Source: Marsupella aquatica (Eukaryota > Marchantiophyta). Taken from it: 64,000 bases of DNA. Each line of letters opens with the position of its first letter. The stretch's first letter is position 1. Both the position numbers and the translations under genes were made by a program. Shown piece after piece: positions 24,593 through 37,900 of this stretch. A model generated the notes under the pieces. The model saw nothing but the letters and a program-made list of their open reading frames with translations. It was not told the DNA's origin and made no database searches. Location of the stretch: positions 16,244,001 through 16,308,000 of the forward strand of contig OZ316899.1 of assembly GCA_973895155.1 (NCBI GenBank). The letters run 5' to 3'.

Positions 24593-25230
24593 TGTCACGC
24601 CAAAAGAGTCACCCTTACATGGATTTTGGCTTAGGCAACCGTAAGCTTTGTAAATATTGAGGTTTCGGGCAAGGAGAGACGTGCGAACTGCACTTACTCC
24701 CGTAACTTGAAGCCACCCGTGTCCAATTTTAAGTCTACACACATCTCATAGGTATATTTTGTATTCCGCCGCTGGAATGTACCTTAAGTCAATGGTTGGA
24801 TCGACCCCGGCTTAAGGACTTCTAAGCCGCCTCCAATCCGGATCCGATGATACGAGTATCTAACCCGGGCTCGCAACCACTATCCGCAACCGTCACCCCA
24901 TGCGCAGCTTGTACAATGCGTTTGGCCAAGCGTTCTATACTTGTATACGAGATTGATGAACAAAACGGATTACACAACATACAATCTCGGTTTACACGAA
25001 GAAAATGATGGGGAAAAAACTTTCAATTATAAATCCGTCACACGCATATACACGGTTGACTTGGCTTCTTCGGGAACAAATAGCACAATGGCAGGGAGGC
25101 GTACACTACAGCCCGGCGAGCTTAGTCGTACCCTCACTCCGTGGTACTCTTTCATTCACTAAGGTCGGGACTCCCCGCACACCCGCGGATACCCGATTCA
25201 AAAACATAAAGTCTTCCCCCCCCCCACGCT
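24593..25230 (-). repeat. LTR of the coiled-coil element family (right copy)
   Basis: Its reverse complement aligns with 1120-2112, but it lacks about 370 bp present there. It lies directly downstream (minus sense) of the coiled-coil ORF at 26210-25400, after a G-rich tract at about 25215. The inner border is approximate. The shared palindromic box lies near 24760. Confidence 0.5.
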
Positions 25231-25399
25231 GCCTCTACCGGGGGTGCACTAAATACTACTAAGAGTCGTGGGCAGGAACGATCACCTGCTTGAATTGGCT
25301 TGTCATTACCCTAAGATTCTATGCTAAAAGACGATTGACAGCGCCACTTAACTAGTTTTGGCGTTTGTCTGTAGTGCCCAATTTCCTCGGCTAAACCTA

Positions 25400-26210
25400 C
25401 GCTATGCTAATTTTTCCGTGCCGCCTAATGTCTGGCACGTTTGCCAGACCTGCCCGGGTGGGACTTGGAGCGGCCATCCCGTTGCCTCCTCAGCTGGTCA
25501 GTGTCTTGCTTGAGGATTTGGACTTGGTCCAAGAGAGACTTGTTCTCCCGCTTCATCGCCTCCTGACACGCCTCTTCCAACTGTTGGGCGTCTACCTCAG
25601 CTGTATCCCTTTGGGCACGAGCATCGGCCTCCTCAACGTCCTTCTACCAGATTATAGGTTGCCCTTTCAAGCTGTCAATCTAAGTCTGGAGCCATGAGAT
25701 TTCAGAGTCCTTTTTGGCTCCGGCTTGGGCGGCTATGGTTAACTTGGCTTTAGTGTCGGCGACCTAGGCCAGAGCGATTGCAAGCTGAGGCCGGAGAAGT
25801 TGTAGCTCGGTATCCCGGTGTGAGGCTTTGTCTAAGAGTTGGGCTGCCTCACCCCGATACCGCTCAATCACTGCGGTGGCCTCAACCTGAGCTCGCCCTA
25901 CCTTCACTGCCAACTCCTGGCTGAAGAAGTAAGCCACCTTGCGGGCCATGAACTTCCCCATTTCCCAACTAATTTGTTGGGAGAAGACGCCCAACAGCCC
26001 ATTCAAATACGTGCCCGGTGCAAAGAGTTCCGGGTTGACCAAGTTGTGCCCAGTCGGGTTAGGGCAAGGACAGACCTCTACCATGGCAAAGGCCAAGGTT
26101 GCTACGTCCAGCTCCGGGGTAGTACGGGTAGACGGGGAGGGGTGTCCAGCAAGGGAGTCGCGAAACTTGACTACCTTAACACTTAGCTCCGGCATCGCTG
26201 ACTCCGACAC
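25400..26210 (-). pseudogene. Coiled-coil gag-like ORF, right copy
   Basis: The minus frame from 26210 encodes 148 residues (motifs LDVATLAFAMVEVCPCPNP, YLNGLLGVFSQQIS, FMARKVAYFFSQELA, then heptads) before a stop near 25764. Related but interrupted coiled-coil sequence continues to about 25400 and ends, as the left copy does, in RRQRDGRS and a K-R-x-RH motif. It is more intact at its N-terminal part than the left copy, since the glutamine codon lost there is kept. No known domain; presumed structural protein of a non-autonomous LTR element. Confidence 0.55.
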
Positions 26211-26699
26211 CGAGCTCCTTTATGGTCCAGGCCCAGAAGGGCCATCCGGGGAGGACTTAGCATGGGGAGATTTTTTGGGCAATGGGATGTGACACTAGCA
26301 AAGGCAAGGCGCCAAGCTGGTGACACACATTAAAGACTTAGACTAGCTGAGAGCTGGTCGGGTCAAGGGGAAAGGGGCCAGGCTCAAGGTCGACCGTTCG
26401 GACCCCCAGACGGACTTTGAGTTTTGAGGGCTTGAGTGAGAGCTCCTCTTGCGCCTAAGGCCAATGGGGTTGACGCCATGGGCAACGGACGCTTGGGGCA
26501 CGAGTTATGGCCCGATCCGGGTTTGGCCGATCAGGGGTCCCGAGCGGCGATGAGACTTGAGGGCCTAGGCATGAGCATTGGGTCCGCCCAATCATAACAG
26601 GCTAAGGCACTCCGGTTGCGGACGCCTAACTAGGAAGTTATGGGCGTTGCCAATTGGTGGCGCGCCCAGACATGCGGGATAGGATTCGGGTTGTGGCCC

Positions 26700-26880
26700 A
26701 AAATGTTGATGACCAAAGTTGGTCCGGGGGTGGTAGGTCTCTAGAAGCATATATGAGGGGAGTGGTGTCTCCCTGGGGGCTAAGGGCGAGCCAAAGTTGT
26801 GAGCCGCGGTGGTCGCGACACCAAGGGAAAATGTCAAACGGAAACGGCGATAACTTCTCAACAGGAAGTCCGTTGGGGGC
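26700..26880 (+). repeat. Segment repeated in inverted orientation at 30395-30560
   Basis: Shares GAAGCATATATGAGGGGAGT and surrounding sequence with the reverse complement of 30395-30560. It adjoins repeat unit R, so it is probably part of the same element family. Confidence 0.5.
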
Positions 26881-27565
26881 GCCATAGGTTCTTGATGCTT
26901 GCGGATGTTATCACACCCGCTTGCCAAATCCTGCCAAAACAGTAGCCAAGCCGCATCCAGTCTCTCAAGGGAGCTTGCGTAGGGGAGGCAAGGCCAAGTA
27001 GGCATGGAGGTTGAGTTCCAAGGGCTCTTGGCCCCTAGACCATCAGCGGGGCAAGAATTGGAAGTTGGTTACTAGAGTCGGGGCCATTCTGATCTTGGCG
27101 CGTTGGGACAAGCTTTAGGACAAGCTACGCTATTTGGGCCATGAGCATGTTCTGGGGTCAGGGCGGTCAGTTGGTGATGGATAGGTACAAGGGAGAACCC
27201 GGGCTGCGCCCAAGGAAGAAGTTGTTCTGGACAAACAGTGGGCGTGGGCTCTGGTTCCAGCTTATGGCATCGGGAGGACGTATCACTGACCTACTTACCA
27301 ATGTCTGTTGAGTTAGGATGCTAGACTTGGGGAGTTGTAGATCCTGAAGGGTTACTTACCGAGACGCTTGGTTGCTTGTGCAAACAATGAGGACCGTTGA
27401 GTAGTGGTCGTGTTAGTGAGCAAGTGCGGCTTCGTATGGGAGGGGCCGCGGGTGGTGCAAGGGGCACTAGATTGCTTGCTTGAGGTATTCCGTGGAGGCA
27501 TCTGGGCACCAGGGGCACTTAGGCATTGGTGAGGGCATTGGGTGGCAAGTTCACCACTAAAGGGA
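26880..27565 (+). repeat. Long repeat unit R, copy 2
   Basis: Counterpart of 2113-2820, described there. Here it is followed by the 3' end of the proline-rich minus-strand ORF. Confidence 0.55.
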
Positions 27566-27815
27566 TCCAACTGGACAAGGGCGGAGGGTACCACTACTTC
27601 CTCCGGGATTACGGCCTCGGGTTTGGGGCCGGCCGGCTTCAACTTGATCGGCTGTAACTGCATGGGCCTAGTTTTGGGCATCTAGGGTTGCAATAACCGC
27701 CAAGTCTGGCACAAAAGCAGGTGCCTCGATAACTGCCTGTGGGGCCGGGGTGGACACCACTGGTATTGGACTGTGCTCTCGGGTTGTGGCCGCCTCTCCT
27801 GAGCCGAGAAACTTA

Positions 27816-29346
27816 CCTGGGCAGGGTAAGTTTGGGCTCGTTGCACCTCGGGAGGGTTTGTTGATCAAACCGGATGTACCTCTTGATGATGATCTCAATG
27901 TGGCTTGCAAGATACGCTTTTCCCCCGAGGTACAAGGTCTTCCTTTGTCGCTCCATCTCCTTGTGAAACTTCTTGGCGAAGAACAAAGCCCACTTCCTAG
28001 GCTGGTAGTTCTCGACCTGGATTACCTAGGTGGCGGATATCTTGCCCCGCAGCTCCATCATGTGGAGGGTGTACCGCTGAAACTCCAACCGCTCTCCAAT
28101 CTTCGGGATAAGGCATGTCCTCGTTAGCAAGCCGTTGTCCACTAAACCCTTGGCCGGGAAGCTGGATGATTAGTACTTCACTCCTTTGCCCCCTGGGGCT
28201 CGTGATTCCAGGCACCCGATTTGGTCCCTTGGGTACTAGGCCAAAGATGAGCTTAAGTCGCTCCTCATTTAGGGACATTACTTGCCCATGCGCGCGGGTT
28301 TGTTGGCGGGCCTTGTCAAAGTTCTGGATGAACTCCGTCATGTCTTGCCTGTAGTACCTGGAAGTGTTCCAAGGGAGAGCGGCGAGGTGTTCGAACCCTT
28401 GGGTCTTTAGGTAAGCTGCATGCTTTGGGTGGAGGATGTTCTTGTGGACATTCTCCCCCATGCAATGCATGGTCAACTTGGCCACTGGTAAGCCGGATAC
28501 TGTAGCCGGCTCCTTCCTCTTCCTTCCCCGCGATTGGTTCCCGGGATGGCTTGTAGAAGGGGACATCTCCCCATCTCCCCTATCCGGCAGGGGTAGTGCT
28601 ACTACCGTTAGAACTGGTGCCGGCACCGCAACCATCACCGTATTGTCCCCCAAGGCCGCCCCTTGGGTTTGGGCTTGTGCGGGCGGTGATGTATTACCCA
28701 TCCCATTTTGGTGCGTCCCTAGTGGCCTCCGGACAAGGGGTGGATGAGCCTCCTCATCTTCTGCGCTTAGATTTACCGCGTTCACCACGGATTGTACCCG
28801 AGCGAGCGGTGCAACCGGTGGTGGGGAACGGCTTGATGGAGGCCGAGGCGGTGTTTGTGTCGGTGTTGGCGAGTTGGCTACAAGTGTAGCCGGAGGGGGC
28901 GCCATAGAACCCAAAAGTTTGGATGGGAAGCCGAGCGATGCTAGAATTGAAAACCCGCCCGGAATCAAACTGCCAAACCAATAGTCAAGGAAGGACTACA
29001 CCTTGGCGGGTATGTTGTCAAAGTGATGATGCTGCAAGTCCACCGTGCCCGGGATCTTGAAGACCTTGTCCAGAAGTTGAAGGAGCGCTTCTCCAAAGCT
29101 GAGGTACTTTGTACCATCGAAGAAGAATTTGGCGATCTCCTCGTTCCGAAAGTATTTGCTCTCAAAGGGAAGGTTCAGGTTGTTGTAGTGAGAGCGCCCG
29201 TTCAAACGGATAAGTTGTTCGTACTGTCTTTTGGCTTTGTACTTGCACGGCTTGTGCTTGACAAGTGTTTTTGCAAGATGGTTACCAATACCCAGAAATT
29301 GGAACCAAAAGCGGATGGCAGAACTGGACATAACCGTGATAGACAT
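27816..29346 (-). pseudogene. Decayed proline-rich ORF of an LTR element, function unknown
   Basis: A minus-strand frame from 29346 runs to 27997 with a single in-frame TAG at 28996-28998. It encodes a basic N-terminal part, a Pro/Ser/Thr-rich middle (about 28.5-28.9 kb, motifs TPPRPPSSRSPPP) and a charged part. Near 28.1 kb the plausible coding frame shifts by one and continues as MMELRGKIS, then WALFFAKKFHKEMERQRKT and YLASHIEIIIKRY to a stop near 27816. No catalytic motif was recognised. Its position upstream (minus sense) of R and the coiled-coil ORF suggests the first ORF of the same non-autonomous element. Confidence 0.4.
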
Positions 29347-29699
29347 ATGGCGAGGTATGTTGGATTCCTAAAGGAAAAACAGAAGAGTTGGGATCAAAGC
29401 TAGAGCGTGGAGTGCACTAGTGACACAAGACGGGGAAGAGCCCGCCTTTTATACCCTTGTGGGGCGTCAACCAATCGGCCCCTCCGCTTTTGATAGGCCA
29501 AGTCCCTCACGCTTACAGTATATCGGCCACTCCGCAGGTCCGGGTCAAGGCGTGTCAGAGGGCCGCCTCCCGGATCAGTTATGCGGATCCAAGGTAGACG
29601 GCCATAACGAGATCATAATCAGGTGGTACGGTAAGTGTTGTGCCACCAGCCCAAGTGTGAATGTTATTTATTGACTAACCTTGTCCTATTCATCATTAC

Positions 29700-31100
29700 T
29701 AACTAATTTTGTGTTGCTAGGCTAACAACTACGGACTACTAAGTCCCCTTTGTGCGTGCTCAACACGGATTAGGCCGGATTACTCATTACCAGCCGTGCT
29801 GGCAGTGTCACACCAACCAATTGGTAAGTAACCCATCTTGATCTCGAAACTCCCAAAACCATTGTCTTGCATCAAGCTCAATAGTCATTACTATAGTAAG
29901 TAGGTCAGCGGATAGAGCCTCCCAGACCCGCATGGCCTTGCCATAAGCTGAAGCTAAGGTCGGCATCACCGTTCGTCCAAAATAATCTATCTACTGGATG
30001 CCGCCCAAGCTTCCCCACTTTCTACCCGTCAACGGCTGACCACCCTGCCCCCAAGACATGCCCATGGCCCAAACTCAGTTTGTCACAAGCTAGTAGTAAC
30101 ACGCCTGGACCATTCAATTTCTAGTTCTAAGCCACCTCCCGACAGAATCGGGTTTCGCTCAAACTCTCACCATGCATCGGGAACAGATCTCAATGGCAGC
30201 CCCCAAAGTCTACTTGGTTCTACCTCCCCAACATCAGGCCCACGTGGGAACCAAATGTGGTTTGGTCACTATTCGACTTCGGATCGGTAAGAGGAATTCC
30301 CCCTATGGCAAGCCTCAAAACCAAAACCATCCAATGCACTATTAGTGAGCACCATGAGGTATCTTTCTTCCTTAGCTTTCTAACAAACCCAAGCACTCCC
30401 CCAACAGAGATCCGGTCGTTAAGTTATGCTTGTTTCTGCTCCAAAACTCGAAACAACGTATCTTCGTCGATCGCAATCAGCTTGAGCTCAAACTTGAGAG
30501 GACCACTCCCCTCATATATGCTTCTGGGGACCTGCCACCCCCAGACCAGCTTGGATCCCCTATCTTTGGCCCCTACTTTAGGCTCTGTGGGCCCTGCCAC
30601 TTAGCTTGAAACAAAGATAATCGAAAACTCTCTACAACTTGGTCTCCAGCATGAATTGTGGAATATGGGGCTAAAAGCTACGGTCAAAAACCCGCTTTGG
30701 TCTAGTCAACCCCCCCGGTCCAGGCAACCTCCCTTGGTTCAGGCGTGTCCTTCAATGCGCGGCGACTCTAGTCGAGTCTAAATCGGCCATACCTTTTGGC
30801 CCTTGGGTCCGTTGGCCAAAATATATGTAGCCCCATGATTGGGTTCATGTGGGGCTTCTTGGGCCCCTATGGTGGTCCATTGAAAAAATAGTTCATTTTT
30901 CCATGATCCGCAACGGGCCCAAACTACAAGCATGCAACTTGAATCGGCCATAACTTTTGGCCCCTGGGTCCGTTGGCCGAGAAATATGTGGCCCCATGAT
31001 TGGGCTCATTTGGGGCTTCTCGAGCCCCTATGGTGATCTATTAGAAAGATAGTTCATTTTTTCACGATCGGCATGGGGTCCAATAGAGCTTAATTGGAGC
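29700..31100. other. Repeat-derived sequence without a gene
   Basis: No convincing coding region. It contains the inverted partner of 26700-26880 and a tandem duplication at 30781-31081. Confidence 0.5.
30781..31081. repeat. Tandem duplication, 161-bp period
   Basis: Two copies start with AATCGGCCAT at 30782 and 30942. Both contain TTTTGGCCC, GGGTCCGTTGGCC, CCCCATGATTGGG, GGGGCTTCT and GATAGTTCATTTTT-type segments with point differences. Confidence 0.8.
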
Positions 31101-31503
31101 ACACTTTTCTCAAGTCTTGTCCTTGCTCTTACTCCTCCTCTTTGTTAGTCGCATCCCTAATGGCCATGATGGTAGCAAATCTAAGAGGGGCTCAACGCTA
31201 GAGTTGGCAACGTTGGAGCAATTACGAGTAGGTGAAAGTTGTATTCACGACTGGTGGGATCCAAGTAGAAGTGACAATGGTGGAATCCAGGTTAGGCAGA
31301 TGACAAGGGGCGCAATTCTTGGCATTGTCAGCAATTGTGTGTCCATTTGCCCCTTGTAACTCTAGCACTCCAAACGGTCAAATAGCCTTAACCCTAAGAA
31401 TAGTATGACTAATAGAGGTGTCTAGGGTGTCGTTAGCTTGCTGTTGCAAGTACACAAAATCTCTCACTTCAAACTTCTTGACCTTGGGCTGAAAAGTACC
31501 CCC

Positions 31504-34352
31504 TCATGTGTGTGCATAACGTAGTGTGTCCTTGTGTTGTGCAATGGTCAAATTCTCCATGGCTATGGGCATAACCCTCGTGAATAGGGCAACCCTCTCA
31601 GAGATCACATCAGACCAAGTCACGGTTGAATCCAAGTCCACCACCGGAAGCATGTGAGCAACAATAGTAGAAGGTGGAACTGGGTGACGACCAAACAACA
31701 AAAAGTAGGGAGAAAATTTAGACAGTGATGCATGTCTAGACATCCTATACCCCATGGCAATGTAGGGTAAGGCCAGGTCCCAATCTTCCTTGTTTTTGGT
31801 GAGGCAAATCTTTTGGAGACCCTTCTTGCATGTCTAAACCATGTGCTCTGCCAAGCCATCTGCTTGTGGGTGATCTCGTGACATTTGGCGATGATCAATG
31901 AGGGCCTGATCAAGCAGCTCCTGGAACTCTCCTCTGAACTCTGATCCTTGGTCAGTGAGACATTCTGCACAAGCTCCAAACCGGTTGAGAACTTGTTGAA
32001 GGAATGCATGGCTAGTGCTATGGGAAGTCTTATGCGGTAATGCCACAAGTTCTATCCACTTGGAGAAATGCTCTATCATGATCATGATGTAAAGATTACC
32101 CCAAGATGTGAGGGGTAATTCTCCAGCCAAATCACACTCGGGGGGGGGTCACTATATCGAGGGCCATACATCACGTGCGACATTTTAGGGTTTGACCCCC
32201 TAACTTATAAGTGAAAATATTTTTTGCAAAGCCCTTTCTTTCTTTAAATTTTGTCATTTTTTATTTAAAAACCCTACAAACTTTAAAGAAAGTATTTTTT
32301 GCAATTAAATAGGCCTATGTGTTCTTTAAAGTTGACCAGTCAATAAAACATGCCCTATGTGTTCTTCCACCAAACTTTGGAAGTCTTCCACCACACCCAT
32401 TTAAATGGGCCTATACTTCGTTGCACGTGATGTGCCACTTCCGTGGAAGTGACCCCCCCGAGAAATCACATGACCAACGATAAAACATGCCCTGAATAGG
32501 GAGTGGATGAAGTGTGGGTTGTCAAGATGTGAAAGAAGTCCTCACCCTATCACACTGTTCACACCGGGCAATAACATCCCAGACCTGGCCATGCATGCCT
32601 CTCCAATGATAATGGGGAACCAAGAGGCCGTAAGTCCTCTTAACACCAAAATGACCAAGCTCAAAATGTACCTTACGGATAAGGCCAACCCTCTCATGAA
32701 TGGGTGGAACCACCACTTCCCTGTCTGGCAAGCAGCGCACGAGATGATCTCCCTTCCACAAGTAACGCTTGGACCTTTGCAAAATTCGGTCTCTTTGGGC
32801 TGCAGTGACATATGTGGGGTATTCCCCATGCTGCAAAAATCTTAGAGTGTTGCTATTCTCCCATATGTCCACCACAGGTTGGTCAACAATGTAGCATGGC
32901 AGCAAAGCAAGATAGGTAGATGCATGAAATGTAAGCAGGATGGAACCCTGGTCAAAATCCTGTCGTGCATCTGAGGAATCATTAGAGATAATCAAAGGGA
33001 TGTGAGACAAAGTATCAGCATTCTGATGTGTCACACCAGGCCTATGAATTACCTCAAAGTCATACTCCTGGAGTATGAGCGCCCAACGAGCAAGCTTGCC
33101 AGTAAGCTTGTTGTTAGTCATCAACCACTTTAAGGGCTGGTGGTCTATGTAGAGAGTAAACCTGGTCCCATAGAGTAGGGCCTGTAATGTATGACAGCCC
33201 ACACAACAACAAGGCATTCACCCTCATAAGAAGAATAATGACTCTCTACCTGATTGTTGCTCCTGGGTGCATAGGCAATGACGTACTCCTTAACTTCCTC
33301 ATCATGCTGGCCCATAATGGCATCAATCCCAAGGGCACTCCAATCTGTGTATAGCACAAAGACCTTGCTGAAATCAGGTCTTCTTAGCACCGGGTATTCT
33401 GAGAGCTTCTCCTTCAAAGTGACAAATGTTGCCTCAACATCTGTACTCCATGTCCAAGTCACATTTTAACAAAGAGTACAATGGGTGTGCAATGGTAATG
33501 AAATCTTTGATGTAGATTCCATAGTAATTGCACAACCCAATAAAGCTCCTAAGAGTGTGAACATCAACTGGTAGGAGTGGGCATTTCCATGATGGACACC
33601 ATGTTGGCCTAGTGAGCCATGGTTCCATTTGGAAGAATGCGGTGCCCAAGATATACTACTCATTTGACAGCAAATTCACACTTTTTGGGGTGTATCTTTA
33701 AGTTCACCTTCTTAAGCCTCATGAATGGCTCCTCAAGGTCAAGTAGATGCTGGTCAAATCCTTTGATGTGGACCAACACATCAGAAATGTAGCATTTCAG
33801 AAACTTAACACCTTGAAGAACCTGCTCCATGACTCTTTGAAAGAATATGGGCGCATTCTTCAAGCCAAATGGCATCACCAACCACTCCCATAGTTGGTTA
33901 CTACCATGGAAAACTATTTTCTTGCGGTCCTTTGCAAGCAGCAAAATCTGGTTAATGCCTTGCCTTAGATCCACAAGAGTGAAAATGTCTGAGTCTCCAA
34001 TGTTGTCAAATAGCTCTTTTGGCCATGGCATGGGGTACCTCACCTGGAGTGTGACCAGGTTCAATAGCCTGTAGTCCCCACACATGCGCTTCTCTATCCT
34101 CAATCCACTAGAATCCTTCTTTGTTGGCATCACTGTAGCTGTTGCAAAGTCTGATGTAGATGGGTGAATACGATCAGCTTCATAGAGCTCTTGGCACCTC
34201 TCATCCACCAGCTTCCACTCATGCTTACTCAAACGGTGTCTCCGCTTGAAGATAGATGTTTCATCAGCCAACTCAATGGAGAACTGCATAGTCTTGCACT
34301 TACCCAAGTCCTTCATTGAGAAAGCAAACACGTTCTCATGCTTGAGAAGCAA
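31504..34352 (-). pseudogene. Ty3/gypsy pol remnant: RT, RNase H, integrase
   Basis: Minus-strand order: RT (34352-33660, motifs RRHRLSKHEW, GDYRLLN, FTLVDLRQGINQI, MPFGLKNAP), then LRSFIGLCNYYGIYI (about 33600-33480), RNase H (33462-33000, LYTDWSALG, YEGECLVVVWA, YIDHQPLKWLM), the integrase HHCC zinc finger (about 32630-32530, HFELGHFGVKRTY and CEQCDR), and the integrase core (32130-31834, TDQGSEFRGEF and DHPQADGLAE), continued by SPYFLLFGRHP. Dead: the RT box reads YISD instead of YIDD, the first integrase aspartate is replaced by E (MIEHFSKW), there are stops after CEFAVK, and a MITE is inserted. No gag, protease or LTR was located. Confidence 0.85.
32137..32462. mobile_element. 326-bp hAT-like MITE inserted in the gypsy integrase
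   Basis: Flanked by an exact 8-bp target duplication AAATCACA (32129-32136 and 32463-32470). The ends are inverted: CTCGGGGGG followed by GTCACT on the left, and AGTGACCCCCCCGAG on the right. The interior is AT-rich and non-coding. An 8-bp duplication is the rule for hAT elements. It interrupts the integrase between the zinc finger and the core, so it is younger than the gypsy insertion. Confidence 0.85.
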
Positions 34353-34907
34353 ATTCAGCAGCTGGTCCTTTTGTCATTTACTCAAGTGGTTGCCCATGAT
34401 GAATGTGTAGCTGGCAACACTAGGAATAGGACTTGATGTACTCATGCTTGAAGAACTAGAAGTGCTAGCCTCTTCGGGTATAGCCACCGAGACAGGAAAC
34501 AGGAAAACAGGAATTCTGGTACCAGAAAAACTGATGCTGTTATCAGGAATATGTTGTTGTTACCAGGAAAAGTTTGTCATTGGAACAGGATAATACTTCA
34601 TTACTTCAAACCATATACATCTGAAAATAAGCAATATTCATTGCGCTTCATTTATATTCTAGAGCTTAGAACCAACTAACATGGCAACAATTGTTGTCTG
34701 ATGATAAGTGAGTACGGAATCACCAACATACTTCTGGAATATAGTGTCCCAAAAATTATAGACACACAAACATTTACCAGTGAATGCCATAGGAAAAAAC
34801 ATTGACATGGTAGGTCCCACCATAATTAACATAATATTATATGCAGACAATAAGGCAGAAAACCACGATTAAAAACTTTGGACAATTTCAAAGACCACAA
34901 ACAATGG

Positions 34908-37900
34908 GCTAGCGCCTGGCGCTAGCTAAAATGGAAACAAGCAACACACTTAAAAAATGACAATGCATGAATGCACAATGTGCGAAACAAAAAATTAAAA
35001 AATCATTTCCAGTGATAAAATTACAATGAAGTAAATTAATCTGTGGACCCCCATGTTCATCCAAGGAATGTGTGTGATAAAGTGAAATCAATTTTCTACA
35101 AGGCAATAACCGATGGTTTTGAGTCTCCCAGTGATCTTGGTGTATGCTTGTACCAAAGAGAACGCTTGAAAAGATAGAGGAGATCAATCTGGTTGAGATG
35201 ATCTCTTTGGTTCATCAAACCAAAAGTCAAATGTGTAAGAATTTGTTGGACGGTTTTTGCTCAAACATTGGAGAAATTGTGTTTCTATCATTCCTGATTT
35301 ATTGTTTGTGAGTTACGTTGAGAATTATCGCCACAAGACAGTCCGAAGAACATCACTCAATTGTTGGCGAAAGGGTGCTTGTCATTTTGGTGGGAAGAAC
35401 GCACAAAACGGACAAGCCATCACTTCACAGGTTTTGTAATTTTTTAAAATTAAGAAAGCTATTGTGTGAGGGAGAGACCAACGATTGTTTCTTTGACACA
35501 GAGGCTACATTTGGCGTCAGCTTGTGTTCAGAGTGAGCTTTGTTGAAGCCTAGAGGGACGCGAACAATTCAAGTCAGGAAGAAAACGTTGCGGACAAGCA
35601 ATGACAACGTAATCAAAGAAATCAATTTGGAGTGGCTAAGTTTGTGACGGTGATGGGATTGTGATGTCTCTTAATAGAGAAAAGGTTTCCAATGAGCCTC
35701 GGATTGACAATTTTTGTCAAGTTCCAAATGAGTTTTTGAATATCTTTGTCTTTCCCATGAGTGTGACAATAAGAAATTTTGATCATGAGTTTATGAATTC
35801 TTTTAACTTTTCAACATTGAGTCAGACATTAACAAATTTCATGTCAGATTTTGTCACTGTACTAAAGAGATCATGAGGTTTTCAATCTCTCTAGTTTTCT
35901 AATGTGTGACATTGGACGTATTTGTCAAGAATTAAAGAGATCATGAGTATGTGAATTTCTCTAGCTTTCCAATGAACTTAACATTGATAAATTTTGTCAA
36001 GTACTAAGGAGATGATGAGTTTTTAATTTAGCTCTAGCTTAGTTTCCAATGAATGTGATTTTGAGAGATTTAAAAATAATTTAAAAATACAAGCATTTTG
36101 ATGTAAAACACTGATATATCATTGACAAACATTAGAATGGTAACTTTATTTTACTAAATGACATCTCTTTCTTTCTATTCTATTTTTTTTATGTTCAATG
36201 TTTACTGCATGGCGCCCCCAAAATTACATTTCTTTTGCCACAAACAGGAATGTGCCCTTTTGTTACTGTCATAGTTAAGATCTTTCTTGTTTGTGGCTGG
36301 TTGTGCTGATGTGGCGCAACCTTGTGGCAGGAATTTGCAAGGGACTTCTCATGGGGGTCCGTAATGATAATAAGGAAGACTTCCATCCCAGCGCCATGCA
36401 CTAACATAAAACTATACCGTTGTAATACGACAAAAACCAATATAACCGTTTCGAGTATAGGACAACTATATCATTCTCTGTAAACCATAAGCATTTTCCC
36501 TCTCCAAGATCAGTCGAACTTCTCCAACTGTGAGAATTGGTTGGCTGGTCAAAGTAGATTCCTCAACGTCTAGTTTGAAAACGGTCTGGAAAACCCAGTA
36601 CAAATGTTTGCAAGGCATATATGGCTGTCTGCAAGAATGTCGATGATAGAAATCATCACACGAACAAGTTGGGAAAATACAAATTTGCACAAAGTAACTA
36701 TTTGGCGTCCTTAGATTCTCATGCGTTTGTACTTTGAATTGCTTCCCCCATGAGTTCCCAATAGAAACATCCCACTGTCCCTGGCCGGACATGGTCTCTT
36801 TTTGTGCAAATTCAATCCTCTTCATGTGACCATGGGTCAAGGTCGATCGAGGAACTGTGTTCTTTCCATTCCAACTCCGAAGACAAACAATGGGTTCCAG
36901 AAGATTGACTCTCTCTGGAAATAAGTTGACGTTGATTCAATGCTCAAAAAGTGATTGTGGAGTTAGAGGATTGTCTCTTCCTCGGACTATAGGTACTCCA
37001 TGGTCAACAAGATACTTCATCTCAGCTTCCAAAACATTTGTTCCTTTTATAATAGGAAGAACATCAGGGAAGGAGGGCAGGTTCACTACACCACGGCGGG
37101 GACAGCTCCGATAACATGTGTTGTTTGGGCAAACCATATCATTTTGGCTATGGGTTCCCCCATGAACATGCATTGTCCTTTGACAACAATGCCGATAACA
37201 CCGTTTGATGAGGGGAACCCAACTTTCTTCACTCTATTTCAACACTCATCTCTCTTGAAACACCGCCAAATGATGCGTTGCACTACGGACCCGCCCCAAA
37301 TTTTGATGTCCGACGCAGATGCCATGCACCTTGCATGACTTTTGTTACAAGAACTGGAGATTTGAGCAATGTCTGTTGAAGTATAGTGGGAGCATTGTGT
37401 GGGTATTGCATTGAACGTGATTGATGTTGATCCTGCGGTGTCCTGAAATCATCACGTTCTGCATCCCTCGAATCATCACTTCCTGAAAGATTGACAACGG
37501 AAATGTCATCTGGTTTGTCTTCCGATATGGAAGCAAACATTGTGTGGTGCAGATTTTTACGCTTGAGTGATCTGGTATTTGGCGATGTGATAAGGACTTT
37601 ATCATGCCGGTGGGAGTCTTGTGGTGAGATAATCCCAATTGCACGTCCTTTCCTCTTGATAGACTTTGTTACAACATCTCCATTGAGAGGAATGCTTCTC
37701 TCCAAGTTAAACTCAGCAGCATTGGAGAGGAGCATGTTCATCGCATCCTCGAACAACTTTGGGGAACCTGTCTGATCAACTGAACGGAAAGCCAGTTCCC
37801 ATATTGTTGGACCTCTCCCTCTATTCAATCCTTTCAAATATGTGGTATATGCTGCAACTTGAGATATAGCTCGATTCTGATCCATTTCACATGCCTCGAA

